Assembly (NCBI GenBank): GCA_027491215.1
Contig: JAIXWP010000114.1
Location: 1-50,096 of the forward strand
DNA from: Flavobacteriales bacterium
GTDB taxonomy: Bacteria > Bacteroidota > Bacteroidia > Flavobacteriales_D > Sanyastnellaceae
Direction: 5' to 3'
DNA: 50,096 bases
In this document: positions 1 through 9,190 of the stretch, in pieces
How positions within the stretch are numbered: position 1 is the first letter of the stretch
Layout: each line of letters starts with the position of its first letter
Notes under the pieces: generated by a model
Told to the model about the DNA's origin: nothing
Seen by the model: the letters and a program-made list of their open reading frames with translations, nothing else
The model's database searches: none
Program-made: the position numbers and the translations under genes

Positions 1-147
1 AGATAAGCGCTGAAAGCATCTAAGCGCGAAACTCGCCTCAAGATGAGGCTTCATTGAGAGTCGTCATAGATGATGACGTTGATAGGTTGCAGATGTAAAG
101 TCAGCAATGACAAAGTCAAGCAATACTAATTACTCGAAAGCTTATTA
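1..147 (+). rRNA. 23S ribosomal RNA, 3' end (partial)
   Basis: The first ~147 bases match the conserved 3' end of bacterial 23S rRNA: the GCTGAAAGCATCTAAGCGCGA block, the GACGTTGATAGG block and the terminal AATACTAATTACTCGAAAGC stretch appear in the expected order. The 5' part of the gene lies outside the window. The exact 3' end is estimated from the E. coli molecule. A 5S gene follows about 30 bases later on the same strand, as in a standard 16S-23S-5S operon. Confidence 0.95.
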
Positions 148-177
148 ATACAAACTCTATCAATATATCACAATTTT

Positions 178-287
<110 letters not shown>

Positions 288-290
288 TTT

Positions 291-323
291 AAAGCCCCAG
301 CAAATTGTTGGGGCTTTTTTTTT
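291..323 (+). terminator. rRNA operon terminator
   Basis: AAAGCCCCA at 291-299 pairs with TGGGGCTTT at 309-317 around a short loop and is followed by a run of nine T. This is a classical intrinsic terminator just after 5S rRNA. The der promoter element begins 16 bases further on. Confidence 0.93.
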
Positions 324-338
324 AATCCAACTTCAGCT

Positions 339-346
339 TATTTTTG
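339..346 (+). promoter_or_regulatory. Bacteroidota -7 element for der (TATTTTTG)
   Basis: TATTTTTG fits the Bacteroidota -7 consensus TAnnTTTG and lies only 5 bases before the der ATG. Transcription would then begin at or within a few bases of the start codon, giving a leaderless or nearly leaderless mRNA. Inferred from the motif only. Confidence 0.6.
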
Positions 347-351
347 CACCC

Positions 352-1659
352 ATGAACTACACAGTAGCAATCGTCGGAAGACCAAACGTCGGAAAATCAA
401 CTCTCTTCAATAGACTCACCGAAACTTCGGAAGCTATCGTCGAACCTACAGCAGGCGTGACCCGCGATAGAAAATATGGTGAAGCTTTCTGGGGCAAAAA
501 AAACTTTATCGTTATCGATACTGGCGGTGTTCAAACCGACTCTGATGACGAATTCGAAGGAGAAATCAACCTACAAGTTAACCTCGCTGTCGAAGAAGCA
601 GACGTAGTTCTCTTCCTCGTAGATGTTCGCGACGGACTCACTGACTGGGACAGAAGCGCTGCCCGTCTTTTTAGAAAAGCTAACAAGAAGATTATCCTTG
701 TAGTCAATAAAGTTGATACAAGCGATAAAGAAGCTCTTGCTTCTGAATTCTATGAACTCGGTATCGGAAATGATATGATCTGTATCTCAGCCAACAATGG
801 CTATGGAACAGGTGAACTCCTTGATGAAATAATCAAGGATATACCAGATGCAGGAGATGAAGAAAAGATTGAACTTCCGCGTATCGCGATCGTTGGACGA
901 CCAAACGTTGGAAAGTCATCTCTCCTGAATACATTACTTGGACAAGACAGAAGCATTGTTTCAGATGTAGCTGGAACTACTAGAGATTCTGTAGATACAC
1001 TTTTCAATGCGTTCGGAAAAGAACTGATTCTTGTCGACACTGCTGGTCTTCGCAGAAGAAAAGCTATTGAAAGTGATATTGAATTTTATTCTACAATTAG
1101 AACTATCAAAGCAATTCGTCAATCTGATGTTTGCTTATTACTTATAGATGCCGTTGAAGGTGTCACAAAACAAGATCTTACCATCTTCGGCGAAATCACC
1201 GAAGCAAATAAGGGAATCGTTATTTTGGTCAATAAGTGGGACCTTTATGAAAAGGATCACAAGAGTGTTGATCAATACACAGCTCTAATCAAAGAGCGTA
1301 TTGCTCCTTTTACTGATGTGCCAATTTTTTACACATCTAATGTCACCAAACAACGTGTATTGAAAGCTGTGGAAAAGGCTATTGAAATCTATGAGAACAG
1401 ACAGTTGAGAATTCCAACGTCGAAGCTCAATGAAATAATGTTGCCTATCATCGAGAATTTCCCTCCGCCAATTGTGAAAGGAAAAGAGGTGAAAATTAAG
1501 TACGTTACACAACTTCCAACCAAATCTCCTGCGATTGCATTCTTCTGCAATACACCTCAAAATGTAAAAGAAGGATACCAACGTTTCTTGGAAAACAAGT
1601 TGAGAGAACATTTTAATTTCTCGGGAATACCTGTTCGTTTGTACTTTAGACAAAAGTAG
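352..1659 (+). CDS. der: Ribosome biogenesis GTPase Der (EngA)
   Basis: A 435-residue double-GTPase that helps mature the 50S ribosomal subunit. Two complete G domains are visible: the first has GRPNVGKST (~8-16), DTGG and NKVD; the second has GRPNVGKSS (~180-188), DTAG and NKWD. The last ~90 residues fit the KH-like domain that completes the family, and the length is typical. I chose the ATG at 352 because MNYTVAIVGRPNVGK starts exactly where homologues do; an in-frame upstream extension would run back through the terminator into 5S rRNA. The gene follows an rRNA operon, a fitting position for a ribosome-assembly factor, but the terminator between them implies its own promoter. Confidence 0.97.
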   Translation: MNYTVAIVGRPNVGKSTLFNRLTETSEAIVEPTAGVTRDRKYGEAFWGKKNFIVIDTGGVQTDSDDEFEGEINLQVNLAVEEADVVLFLVDVRDGLTDWDRSAARLFRKANKKIILVVNKVDTSDKEALASEFYELGIGNDMICISANNGYGTGELLDEIIKDIPDAGDEEKIELPRIAIVGRPNVGKSSLLNTLLGQDRSIVSDVAGTTRDSVDTLFNAFGKELILVDTAGLRRRKAIESDIEFYSTIRTIKAIRQSDVCLLLIDAVEGVTKQDLTIFGEITEANKGIVILVNKWDLYEKDHKSVDQYTALIKERIAPFTDVPIFYTSNVTKQRVLKAVEKAIEIYENRQLRIPTSKLNEIMLPIIENFPPPIVKGKEVKIKYVTQLPTKSPAIAFFCNTPQNVKEGYQRFLENKLREHFNFSGIPVRLYFRQK

Positions 1660-1685
1660 GATCATAGTCCTACTGCTATCAATGA

Positions 1686-3068
1686 ATGCGGAGGAGTTCA
1701 AAAGTCATATTTTTCTTATTGCTGGTCATTATCTGGATCTCTTGTAAAAAGGAAGATCAACAAACTGATACTGATCAAGAAGAACTCAATCCTGAATATT
1801 ATTCGGGCGGGAGTACTACGTCTTTTGACGCAAGCACTTCGGCATACCGACGTGCACTATGCAATCTCACCGCTGAAGGGATTTCTCTTCACACTCTTGG
1901 TGATGGTTTTTTTCATCAAAATTTTAATCCAATCGGGTCATCCGATGCACCAGGTCTTGGTCCATTGTTTATAGAATCAAGTTGTGCAAGTTGCCACATC
2001 CAGAATGGAAGAGGCAATCTGATTACTAATTCTCTTGAGGGCTTTCTTTTACGCGTGAGTATTCCTGGTTCTGGAATCTACGGTGAACCTCTCGGAATAT
2101 CAGGATATGGAGGACAACTGCAAACGAATGCTATAGCCGGAGCTTCACCCGAAGGTGAAGTAGCAATTATTTGGGATGATATTCCTATAACATTTCCTGA
2201 CGGCTACCAAGTCGTTCTTAAACAGCCTTATTTTTCTATCAATAATCCTTATACAAGTCTACCTCCATTTTATTTGAGAGGAGGGCGTACAGCGCCTCCA
2301 ATTTACGGTGCGGGGTTGCTGGATGCCATATCTGATGAAACCTTGTTAGCCATCGCCGATGAATTCGATAATGATGGCGATGGTATCAGCGGAAAAATTA
2401 ATCGTGTTTGGAACAAACAAGAGAACGCTCTCACGATTGGGCGCTTTGGTTGGAAGTCCAGTAATCCAAATGCACTTCAACAAACAGCAGAAGCGTTTAG
2501 TCAGGATATGGGCATCACCAATTTTCTTTTTCCAATAGAAAATTGTGAAGGTCAATCAAATTGTGTTGGCGGCACGCAAGAGGGCGGGGATATTTCAGCC
2601 GACGTATTAAACACTACCAATTATTATATTCTTACACTGGCGCCTCCCGCACCAAGAAATTTAGAAGACCCCAACGTGATGCGTGGGAAACAATTATTTT
2701 CCGAACTATCATGTGCTAAATGTCATTTACCTGAAATCACTACAGGCACGCACGCTCTAGCTGAGTTGAGCAATCAAGTGATTCGACCATATACAGATCT
2801 CTTGCTTCATGAACTTGGAGCTGGCTTAGGTGATGGACGTCCTGATTATGATGCAGGGGCGAATGAATGGCGCACTCCACCTCTTTGGGGCATCGGTCTC
2901 ACGAAAATAGTCAATCCCAATGCTGGTTTTTTACACGATGGAAGAGCCGCTACTTTAGAAGAAGCAATCTTATGGCATGAAGGGGAGGCGGAAGATTCCA
3001 AGGTAGGTTATATGAACTTGAGTGCCGCGGATCGAGCAGCAGTAATTGCTTTTCTCGAGGCTTTGTGA
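1686..3068 (+). CDS. Diheme c-type cytochrome / putative di-heme oxidoreductase lipoprotein (DUF1111 family)
   Basis: 460 residues. The N-terminus is a lipoprotein signal (hydrophobic stretch ~7-18, lipobox ending at Cys20, then KKEDQ), so the protein should be anchored on the periplasmic or outer-membrane side. Two CxxCH heme-attachment motifs are present: CASCH (~100) and CAKCH (~345). The layout and motifs such as PTPPLWG-like 'RTPPLWGIGL' and 'FLHDGRAATLEEAILWHEGEA' fit the DUF1111 'thiol oxidoreductase'/MauG-like diheme family; the substrate is unknown. It begins 26 bases after der and may share its transcript. In some relatives this family sits beside imelysin-type iron-uptake genes, but none is seen here, so the role remains open. 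Confidence 0.85.
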   Translation: MRRSSKVIFFLLLVIIWISCKKEDQQTDTDQEELNPEYYSGGSTTSFDASTSAYRRALCNLTAEGISLHTLGDGFFHQNFNPIGSSDAPGLGPLFIESSCASCHIQNGRGNLITNSLEGFLLRVSIPGSGIYGEPLGISGYGGQLQTNAIAGASPEGEVAIIWDDIPITFPDGYQVVLKQPYFSINNPYTSLPPFYLRGGRTAPPIYGAGLLDAISDETLLAIADEFDNDGDGISGKINRVWNKQENALTIGRFGWKSSNPNALQQTAEAFSQDMGITNFLFPIENCEGQSNCVGGTQEGGDISADVLNTTNYYILTLAPPAPRNLEDPNVMRGKQLFSELSCAKCHLPEITTGTHALAELSNQVIRPYTDLLLHELGAGLGDGRPDYDAGANEWRTPPLWGIGLTKIVNPNAGFLHDGRAATLEEAILWHEGEAEDSKVGYMNLSAADRAAVIAFLEAL

Positions 3069-3487
3069 GAAAAAGTTCATAATTAAAAAAACATTGCGGA
3101 ATTCCCTGTTCGATACTGAGTGAGCAAGTAAGCAACCTGCAGCATATTCATTTAGATTGCAACGGCACAAGTGATTTCATGAATGGTTATTAGTAGACAG
3201 TTATACTTCAAACGAAGGTTTAAGAATCTGGAAGTCACAGTCGATACATTTTAACATAAAGACTATTCTGTCTATATGAGTTCAATCAAACCAACATTGT
3301 TACAGTCCATTCTATTGTTGCAAATTTCTTGAGCAGTTTTTGAAACTGTACAAATGAGCACGCTAAGGGAAGTTTCGAAATTCCTCTATTTTGTTTTAAA
3401 TTCTTGAAGTTATGTTTTAACTCGGAATAAAAAGTTTTATAAAATAATCAAAGTGCTTACCCCTAATACGTCATCAGCTATGACTTT
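3069..3487. other. Gene-free interval between converging genes (419 bp)
   Basis: No convincing gene, RNA or repeat is visible. It separates the 3' ends of the diheme lipoprotein gene (plus) and the CHU_C-type protein gene (minus). A weak imperfect hairpin occurs near 3368-3386 (GGAA...TTTCGAAA...TTCC), without a clear T-run on either side. Short antisense open frames at its left edge look like chance products. Confidence 0.6.
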
Positions 3488-6400
3488 CTAGTCCCTTAAC
3501 AACATAACGTAACCCGATTTACTTTCGCCCTGCTGCCCATCACGCGGTTTTAGAATCCAGTAGTATGTTCCTGCGGGAGACTCTTCACCATTCCATCCTT
3601 TAGACAAATTCGAAGTAGTAAAAACTTCTGTGCCCCATCGGTTGAATATGGTAAGGTTCCATTTTCCAGGAAATGCTTCGAATGGAATGAAACTATCGTT
3701 GTCGCCATCGCCATTGGGGGTAAATATGTTGGGCAATGTGATAGTGCCATCGCTTTCAATGAGAATAAAAGAAGTCAAGGAATCTGCACAGCCGTTAATA
3801 TTTTCAACGATTAATGAAATGCTATAATTACCAGGAATAGGAGGGAAGTTGACCACGGGATTTTCTTCGGCAGATGCTTCAGGTGTGCCGTTTTGAAAAC
3901 TCCACGTGTAGCTGAGAGGAGCGGCTGCGCTCGTTGATGTAAACGTAATCTCCGTATCGTTAATGGTTGTGGGTTGCGGATTGGCGCTAAAGCCTGCGCT
4001 TGGTGCATCATTCACGGTAACAATTACAGCATCGCTGAAGCTGCACCCAAATGAGTCGATAACATTCACGCTATAGGTTCCACTTTCATCCACGATGTAA
4101 TTCTCACTTGTGCTTCCATCTTGCCAAATGTAGGCTTCAAAACCACTAGCTGTCAGCGTGAGTGACTCGCCTTCACATAGAACGGCGTCATCGCCTAGAT
4201 TAAGCATGTTCCCGTTATTAATAACAACAGTTGCAATGTCAGTGCATATTGTTTCAGAGCCATTAGTGGGAAGGGCATATGTCAATGTAGTCACAAAGCC
4301 TAATGGTTCTTGGCAGAGCACTTCTTCAAGAACATCACCAGAGTTGGTATCGATATGATAAAGGGTTCCATTGGCACTTATTCCCCACAATTCATTTTCA
4401 TTGTAGTCGTATGCAAGGCCGCGTAAATCCCCTACCGTGATCCCAATGCTGATTACTTCAGCGGTGTTAGGATTAATTTCGATCAATTCACCATTTGCAG
4501 TTGTTGCCCACAAGACATTGAGTGAAGGATCATAGGCAAGTCCGTTTATACCATCCCCTCCCGCAAAAAAGAAATTGTCAATGGCGAACAAATTTAAATC
4601 ACCAATGGTGTTAAGAGTTCCCGTATTGACATCAATGGTGTAAAGCGTTTGAACCAAGGGCTCGCCACTATTTATTTCGGGGATTCCAATGACGTAAAAT
4701 TGGTCATTCATATTATCGAAGTCACCAGCATAGAATTGGTGATTGGTATATGTAAATATTGGAGTGACAGTTCCTGTGTTAATGTCCACAGACGATAGTG
4801 CGGGCGCAGTAACTATGTTAGAGATTCCATACAATGTATTTGTTGCAGTGCGGAAGCCCATGGCTGTCCAGTCATTCCCGGTGTTGCTCTGAATGACATT
4901 TACACTACCGTCCGTTGTGTTCGTATAGAAAATAATATCATCACCGCTATGGTCGTAGGCAAGGAAGTTACCGCCAGTTGTATTGACTTCCTGCAAAAAA
5001 ACTTGCAACGTCAAATTGGCGAAGCCTGCTGCTATTTCTTGTGCAGAGGGAATATACAAAGGCTGAGCAACTGAGCTGGAGGGAATGAAAGTGCCTCCGC
5101 CCAACCATTGCAAGCTTGAGTAGGAGGTGAATTGACTTAAATCCGCTTCTAGTTGTAAGGTATCACCGGCGCAGACTTGCAGCGTATCGGGAAGATTGAG
5201 CAAGTCACATGCGGGTTCATCCACCGGGCACGGAAGTACGGTAATCTGATCAGAGGAATCGCAGCCATCTGCTCCGCTGCCGTTTGAGCAAGGACCATTA
5301 ACGCAAGCAACGTAGGTGCCCGGTTGTGTTACCGTGAAGTACCGCGTGCTGTTATCGGGCCATGTGCTTTCTGGACCACTGTAGCAATCGCCACCCCATT
5401 CCCAGTAATCGCCTACACCCGCATCGAGAATGATGGAATCACCTTGGCACAGATAAACAGTGTCTGGACCGAATTCAATAAAATCGGAATAGGGGTCATA
5501 AAAAATCCAAGAAGGAAAATTGGGAAGCGAAAAGAATAGCTCTTCAGAGTTGCCGCTGTAACTGAACGCTTCAGATGTAACCGTTGGCGAGTCACTGTTC
5601 GCGCAGTTGATAGCCCCAATCTGTGTTTCAGCACTACTGTTTAACCAGGTGAAATAGATGTTCATATCGGGAGCCATTTGCATATAGTATGCTGTAATGT
5701 CTGGGGCAATCACTTCCTGAGTTGCCGCAACCCCAATCCCTTGTTCAAATGCATTGATCAAATTGTAACGAACCAGTTGCTGTGTGCCGGTTCCAAGACC
5801 CGTCGATGTAGCGTAGAGGTATTGCGAGTTGTGCGAAAACTCAAAAGCTTCAGAACCGACGAAGGGTAATTGTTCCGGTTCAGACAATATACCAGTGTTT
5901 AAATCGAAATCCAATATGAGACCGCTTGAAATGACAACTTTGCTGTAAACAGCGTAAAAAAGCGGTTCCGGATTACCGCTAATGGGCGAGGCTTTAATGA
6001 TGCCCGTCTGTGGTGAATCGGTTTCAAACACAGATGAGAGTGCAACGCCTTCCGATGTAACACTGTAAACACCGATGCCAATATCGCCTTGATTAATCAG
6101 TATCCAATAGTCCGTTTCATTGGCGTGTCGAATGGCGCATAAGCCTTCCAGGGAATAATCATACACAGGAACATCCGCTTCCACCACGCCGCCAAGTCCA
6201 TTGTTCAATGACATATCTACTTTGAAGTAACGAAATCCTCTGCCGTTGGGCTGCAATGCCAATATCTCGGGAGTCGCATCTACGTAATGCTCTATTTCAT
6301 CAACGGCAAATAGGTAGTACATATTCGGTTCACCGGGGGCGGGAATGATGACAGACGATTGGGCAGCGCTGAAGCCTCCGCCTTCTAGACCCTGCATATT

Positions 6401-6679
6401 ATACATCACTTCATGGTTTCTGTTCCAGATGTGTCCGGGATCCTGACCGCTCGCGGGAATGCGACCACCACCGTTGGAGTAGAATAGGAGAGTACCTGCC
6501 GAATCACAATAGGCTGTACAACCCTCATTCGTTGACATGGCGCCGGTTATTTGAACGGCCTCGCCCGAGTTGAAGTCAAAACCGTAACCGTTCCCAAAAT
6601 GCCAAACATTCGCTTCTTTTTGGGCAATGGGTTCTATTGATAGAAACACAAAGTTGACGATTATGATGAAATACTTCAT
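3488..6679 (-). CDS. Large secreted protein with PKD domain and gliding-motility-type (CHU_C) T9SS sorting domain
   Basis: 1063 residues. A signal peptide (~1-19, ending IAQ) is followed by a region of the 'NVWHFGNGYGFDF ... YCDSAGTLLFYSNGG' type common in Bacteroidota surface proteins and probably beta-propeller-like. Later come propeller-like 'YTIDVNTGTLNTIGDLNLF' stretches (~600-790), an Ig-like segment with CEGESLTLTA (~825-890), a PKD domain (~890-975), and a C-terminal ~85-residue domain with LPNIFTPNGDGDND and FNRWGTEVF. That last domain is the CHU_C/type B sorting signal recognised by the type IX secretion system. The protein is therefore expected outside the cell or on its surface; the binding target is unknown. 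The gene seems to be its own unit, 54 bp downstream of the SGNH gene. Confidence 0.88.
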   Translation of the reverse strand: MKYFIIIVNFVFLSIEPIAQKEANVWHFGNGYGFDFNSGEAVQITGAMSTNEGCTAYCDSAGTLLFYSNGGGRIPASGQDPGHIWNRNHEVMYNMQGLEGGGFSAAQSSVIIPAPGEPNMYYLFAVDEIEHYVDATPEILALQPNGRGFRYFKVDMSLNNGLGGVVEADVPVYDYSLEGLCAIRHANETDYWILINQGDIGIGVYSVTSEGVALSSVFETDSPQTGIIKASPISGNPEPLFYAVYSKVVISSGLILDFDLNTGILSEPEQLPFVGSEAFEFSHNSQYLYATSTGLGTGTQQLVRYNLINAFEQGIGVAATQEVIAPDITAYYMQMAPDMNIYFTWLNSSAETQIGAINCANSDSPTVTSEAFSYSGNSEELFFSLPNFPSWIFYDPYSDFIEFGPDTVYLCQGDSIILDAGVGDYWEWGGDCYSGPESTWPDNSTRYFTVTQPGTYVACVNGPCSNGSGADGCDSSDQITVLPCPVDEPACDLLNLPDTLQVCAGDTLQLEADLSQFTSYSSLQWLGGGTFIPSSSVAQPLYIPSAQEIAAGFANLTLQVFLQEVNTTGGNFLAYDHSGDDIIFYTNTTDGSVNVIQSNTGNDWTAMGFRTATNTLYGISNIVTAPALSSVDINTGTVTPIFTYTNHQFYAGDFDNMNDQFYVIGIPEINSGEPLVQTLYTIDVNTGTLNTIGDLNLFAIDNFFFAGGDGINGLAYDPSLNVLWATTANGELIEINPNTAEVISIGITVGDLRGLAYDYNENELWGISANGTLYHIDTNSGDVLEEVLCQEPLGFVTTLTYALPTNGSETICTDIATVVINNGNMLNLGDDAVLCEGESLTLTASGFEAYIWQDGSTSENYIVDESGTYSVNVIDSFGCSFSDAVIVTVNDAPSAGFSANPQPTTINDTEITFTSTSAAAPLSYTWSFQNGTPEASAEENPVVNFPPIPGNYSISLIVENINGCADSLTSFILIESDGTITLPNIFTPNGDGDNDSFIPFEAFPGKWNLTIFNRWGTEVFTTSNLSKGWNGEESPAGTYYWILKPRDGQQGESKSGYVMLLRD

Positions 6680-6733
6680 AAATTGATTTTTTAGCGAATG
6701 AGTAAAATGAAAAACTCATCTTTAATTTCTCAA

Positions 6734-7645
6734 CTAATTCATAAGAATTCGATCAGCAAGCTCTTTGGTGAATTGCATGGAAGACGGTGCATATAAGTGA
6801 TTGCCATCGGTGTATTGATACTTACTGGAGCCGTCGGTCATATCTAAATATTTCAATTTGTTTTCAGAACAAAAAGATTGTATTCGAGTCGTAAAATTCG
6901 AAAAATACACTTGTTCTAGTTCGAGCATTTCCTTTCCAGTTGGCATTCTTACAATCACAACATCACCATATTTATCGAGGTATTCAATGGTTTTTTTGAA
7001 ATAACCCCATCTGTTTTCTGAAATGACACTGTTCGGCGGGCATTGCTTTTTGTAGTCTACAATTTTCTCTTTTGTTCTTGATTGAACAGCAGCTGAATCC
7101 ATAGTAATTGAAACTTCCAGCCAACCATCATTATGCAAGTAAAGGGGAAGTTTTGTCTTCGTTTTATCAAATATGATTTGAGCGTACTGATTGTCGTAAT
7201 GCTCGAGTAGATAAAATAGATTTGGATTCAGATCAACAAATGGAGTATTGAGCGCCCGTTCTTGTTCACTGAATTCAGATTCTTTATTAATCGTCTCTGC
7301 TTTAGAACACAAACTCCAGGGATCAACACTAACGATGAAGATACCATTGCTAGAAGTTGAGTCTACTTTCTTTTTTATGCTCTCAAAATATGTGGGACCA
7401 AATGGGCTATGTCCTAAGGTGAAGGCATAGTTATAAATGTCATCTCTGTTCAAAGAACGATTGAGTTCGCTTGCCACAATACCTTGCGCTGCGCGAGAGG
7501 TTCCAATGATTAGTGAGGACTGCTTTGGCGTGGTGAATCGTGCATACAATGCATCGGTTGTTCCGTCGGCTAGCGAGAATACGAACCAGCCAATAACCGC
7601 TAGAGGCAAAAGAAAAACAAGTGTGCGGAGGACGAATTTTTTCAT
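6734..7645 (-). CDS. SGNH-hydrolase-like membrane-anchored protein, partner of MBOAT acyltransferase
   Basis: 303 residues from the ATG at 7645. One N-terminal membrane segment (~6-26) anchors a periplasmic domain. GTSRAAQG (Ser50) resembles the block I nucleophile motif of SGNH esterases, and DGNHL near the C-terminus (Asp280, His283) resembles the DxxH block V. This matches the AlgJ/AlgX/DltD-type partners that pass or place acetyl groups delivered by an MBOAT enzyme. Its start lies one base after the MBOAT stop, so the two are surely co-transcribed. I rejected a longer frame starting at 7708 because it would overlap the MBOAT gene and put 21 residues before the signal anchor. The acylated polymer is not identifiable here. 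Confidence 0.8.
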   Translation of the reverse strand: MKKFVLRTLVFLLPLAVIGWFVFSLADGTTDALYARFTTPKQSSLIIGTSRAAQGIVASELNRSLNRDDIYNYAFTLGHSPFGPTYFESIKKKVDSTSSNGIFIVSVDPWSLCSKAETINKESEFSEQERALNTPFVDLNPNLFYLLEHYDNQYAQIIFDKTKTKLPLYLHNDGWLEVSITMDSAAVQSRTKEKIVDYKKQCPPNSVISENRWGYFKKTIEYLDKYGDVVIVRMPTGKEMLELEQVYFSNFTTRIQSFCSENKLKYLDMTDGSSKYQYTDGNHLYAPSSMQFTKELADRILMN

Positions 7646-7646
7646 T

Positions 7647-9113
7647 CTAAAATTGGAAATAAATGAATTGTTGTTCTCTTCCAGCAAACAAGAATATAGT
7701 GATTGCAATGGTGTAGTAAATCATCCATCTGACCATCACATTTGAAACGCTGTTCTTTATATTTTCTAATGCAAATTGACCTCTTCTTCCAAACCATTCA
7801 GCAACAAAAAATAGGGTAACCAAAACGGTTAGGACGATGCCCATTTTTCCAAAAACAAAAACGTAAATATCGGACAATACATGCTTTTGACTGAATGAGC
7901 TGAATATGCCCGAAATAAATCCCCATGCATGATTAAGGTTTTCTGCTCTAAAGAATATCCATGCAAAAACAGTCAAACAGAAAGTTACTGCCATTCCAAC
8001 AAATTCGCGTGGTGTAGGAAAGATGGAATGCTCTGCAATGATTCCAAGATTGGTTCTATTCTTTTGGAGTAATAGAAGTGGTAAGAAATAGACTGCATTT
8101 AGAAGTCCCCAGAAGATGAAAGTCCAGTTCGCGCCGTGCCAAAAACCACTTACAATAAATATTATAAAAGTGTTTCGCACCTTTTTAAACGTGCTGACTT
8201 TACTTCCTCCAAGTGGAATGTAGATGTAATCTCTAAACCATGTGCTCAAAGAAATATGCCAACGACGCCAAAACTCAGCGATATCTCTCGAGAAATAGGG
8301 GAAGGCAAAATTTCGCATGAGATGAAAGCCAAAGAGTTTTGCAGTGCCAATAGCAATGTCAGAGTATCCTGAAAAATCGCAATAGATCTGAATAGTAAAT
8401 AGCAATGCGCCAAGCGCTAAAACCCCGCCAGTATGATCTTCATAATTATTGAAAATCATGTTCGCATATTCTGCACAGTTATCTGCGATAACAATCTTCT
8501 TAAATAGTCCCCAAAGCATTTGTCTTAAGCCATCTTTGGCGTGATCATAATTGAATACTCTTTGGGTGTAGAATTGCGGGAGAAGATTGGTTGCTCGCTC
8601 GATTGGTCCTGCGACGAGCTGGGGAAAGAATCCTACAAATGCAAAGAATGCAATTGGATCTTTGGTTGGCTCTAGCTCTTTTCTATAAACATCAATCGTG
8701 TAACTCAGTGTTTGAAAAGTATAGAAGCTAATACCGACCGGAAGAATAATATTGAGTGTATTGGGTTGGATAGAATGCCCGAAAAACTTGAAAGCCTCAA
8801 TAAAATTTTCAATAAAAAAATTATAGTACTTGAAAAAAACAAGCATTCCAAGATTGAGAAGTAAGCTCAAGTAGAGCATATACTTTCTGCGCTGATCTGT
8901 TTTTTGTTGGTTAATGAATAGACCCAAGGTGAAGTCCATTCCAGAGCTCAACAACAGAAGAGAGAGGAATTTCCAATCCCACCAACCATAAAAGATGAAG
9001 CTAGAAATGACAATGACTAAGTTTTGATAAACAAGTCCTTTTTTTCCAGCCAGCCAAAACAATGCAAAAACTATTGGCAAAAAAATCGCGAAATCAATAG
9101 AATTGAAAAGCAT
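7647..9113 (-). CDS. MBOAT family membrane-bound O-acyltransferase (AlgI-like)
   Basis: 488 residues with about ten hydrophobic segments. Hallmarks of the AlgI/DltB group are FFPQLVAGPIER (~160), 'FCDFSGYSDIAIG' (~245), 'FWRRWHISLSTWFRDY' (~285) and GFWHGANW (~325), whose histidine is the proposed catalytic residue. Such enzymes move acyl, usually acetyl, groups across the inner membrane onto extracytoplasmic glycans. The downstream SGNH-like gene, one base away, is the expected acetyl-transfer partner. No alginate or other polysaccharide biosynthesis genes are nearby, so the acceptor is unknown. A TATTTTCG promoter element lies 17 bp upstream of the start. Confidence 0.93.
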   Translation of the reverse strand: MLFNSIDFAIFLPIVFALFWLAGKKGLVYQNLVIVISSFIFYGWWDWKFLSLLLLSSGMDFTLGLFINQQKTDQRRKYMLYLSLLLNLGMLVFFKYYNFFIENFIEAFKFFGHSIQPNTLNIILPVGISFYTFQTLSYTIDVYRKELEPTKDPIAFFAFVGFFPQLVAGPIERATNLLPQFYTQRVFNYDHAKDGLRQMLWGLFKKIVIADNCAEYANMIFNNYEDHTGGVLALGALLFTIQIYCDFSGYSDIAIGTAKLFGFHLMRNFAFPYFSRDIAEFWRRWHISLSTWFRDYIYIPLGGSKVSTFKKVRNTFIIFIVSGFWHGANWTFIFWGLLNAVYFLPLLLLQKNRTNLGIIAEHSIFPTPREFVGMAVTFCLTVFAWIFFRAENLNHAWGFISGIFSSFSQKHVLSDIYVFVFGKMGIVLTVLVTLFFVAEWFGRRGQFALENIKNSVSNVMVRWMIYYTIAITIFLFAGREQQFIYFQF

Positions 9114-9130
9114 GGCTTTGGTTTAGGAAG

Positions 9131-9138
9131 CGAAAATA
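9131..9138 (-). promoter_or_regulatory. -7 element (TATTTTCG) for the MBOAT-SGNH operon
   Basis: On the minus strand TATTTTCG matches TAnnTTyG, a variant found before several genes in this window. It ends 17 bases before the MBOAT start codon. No clear -33 TTTG is seen. Confidence 0.5.
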
Positions 9139-9190
9139 AGAAAACTATGTTTTTTAATGACAAGAAACCCTTAAAGGATTTTCAGTCCAT

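Noticed and set aside
1285-1701. A 138-residue open frame antisense to der
   Set aside because: Overlaps the conserved der coding region with no independent support such as promoter or recognisable domain.
2950-3170. Short minus-strand frames reaching into the 3069-3487 interval
   Set aside because: Start inside or next to the diheme gene, low protein-like character, no neighbours or start signals.
3488-6679. Gliding-motility protein
   Set aside because: The C-terminal domain carries that family name but is a secretion signal; no other evidence for motility function.
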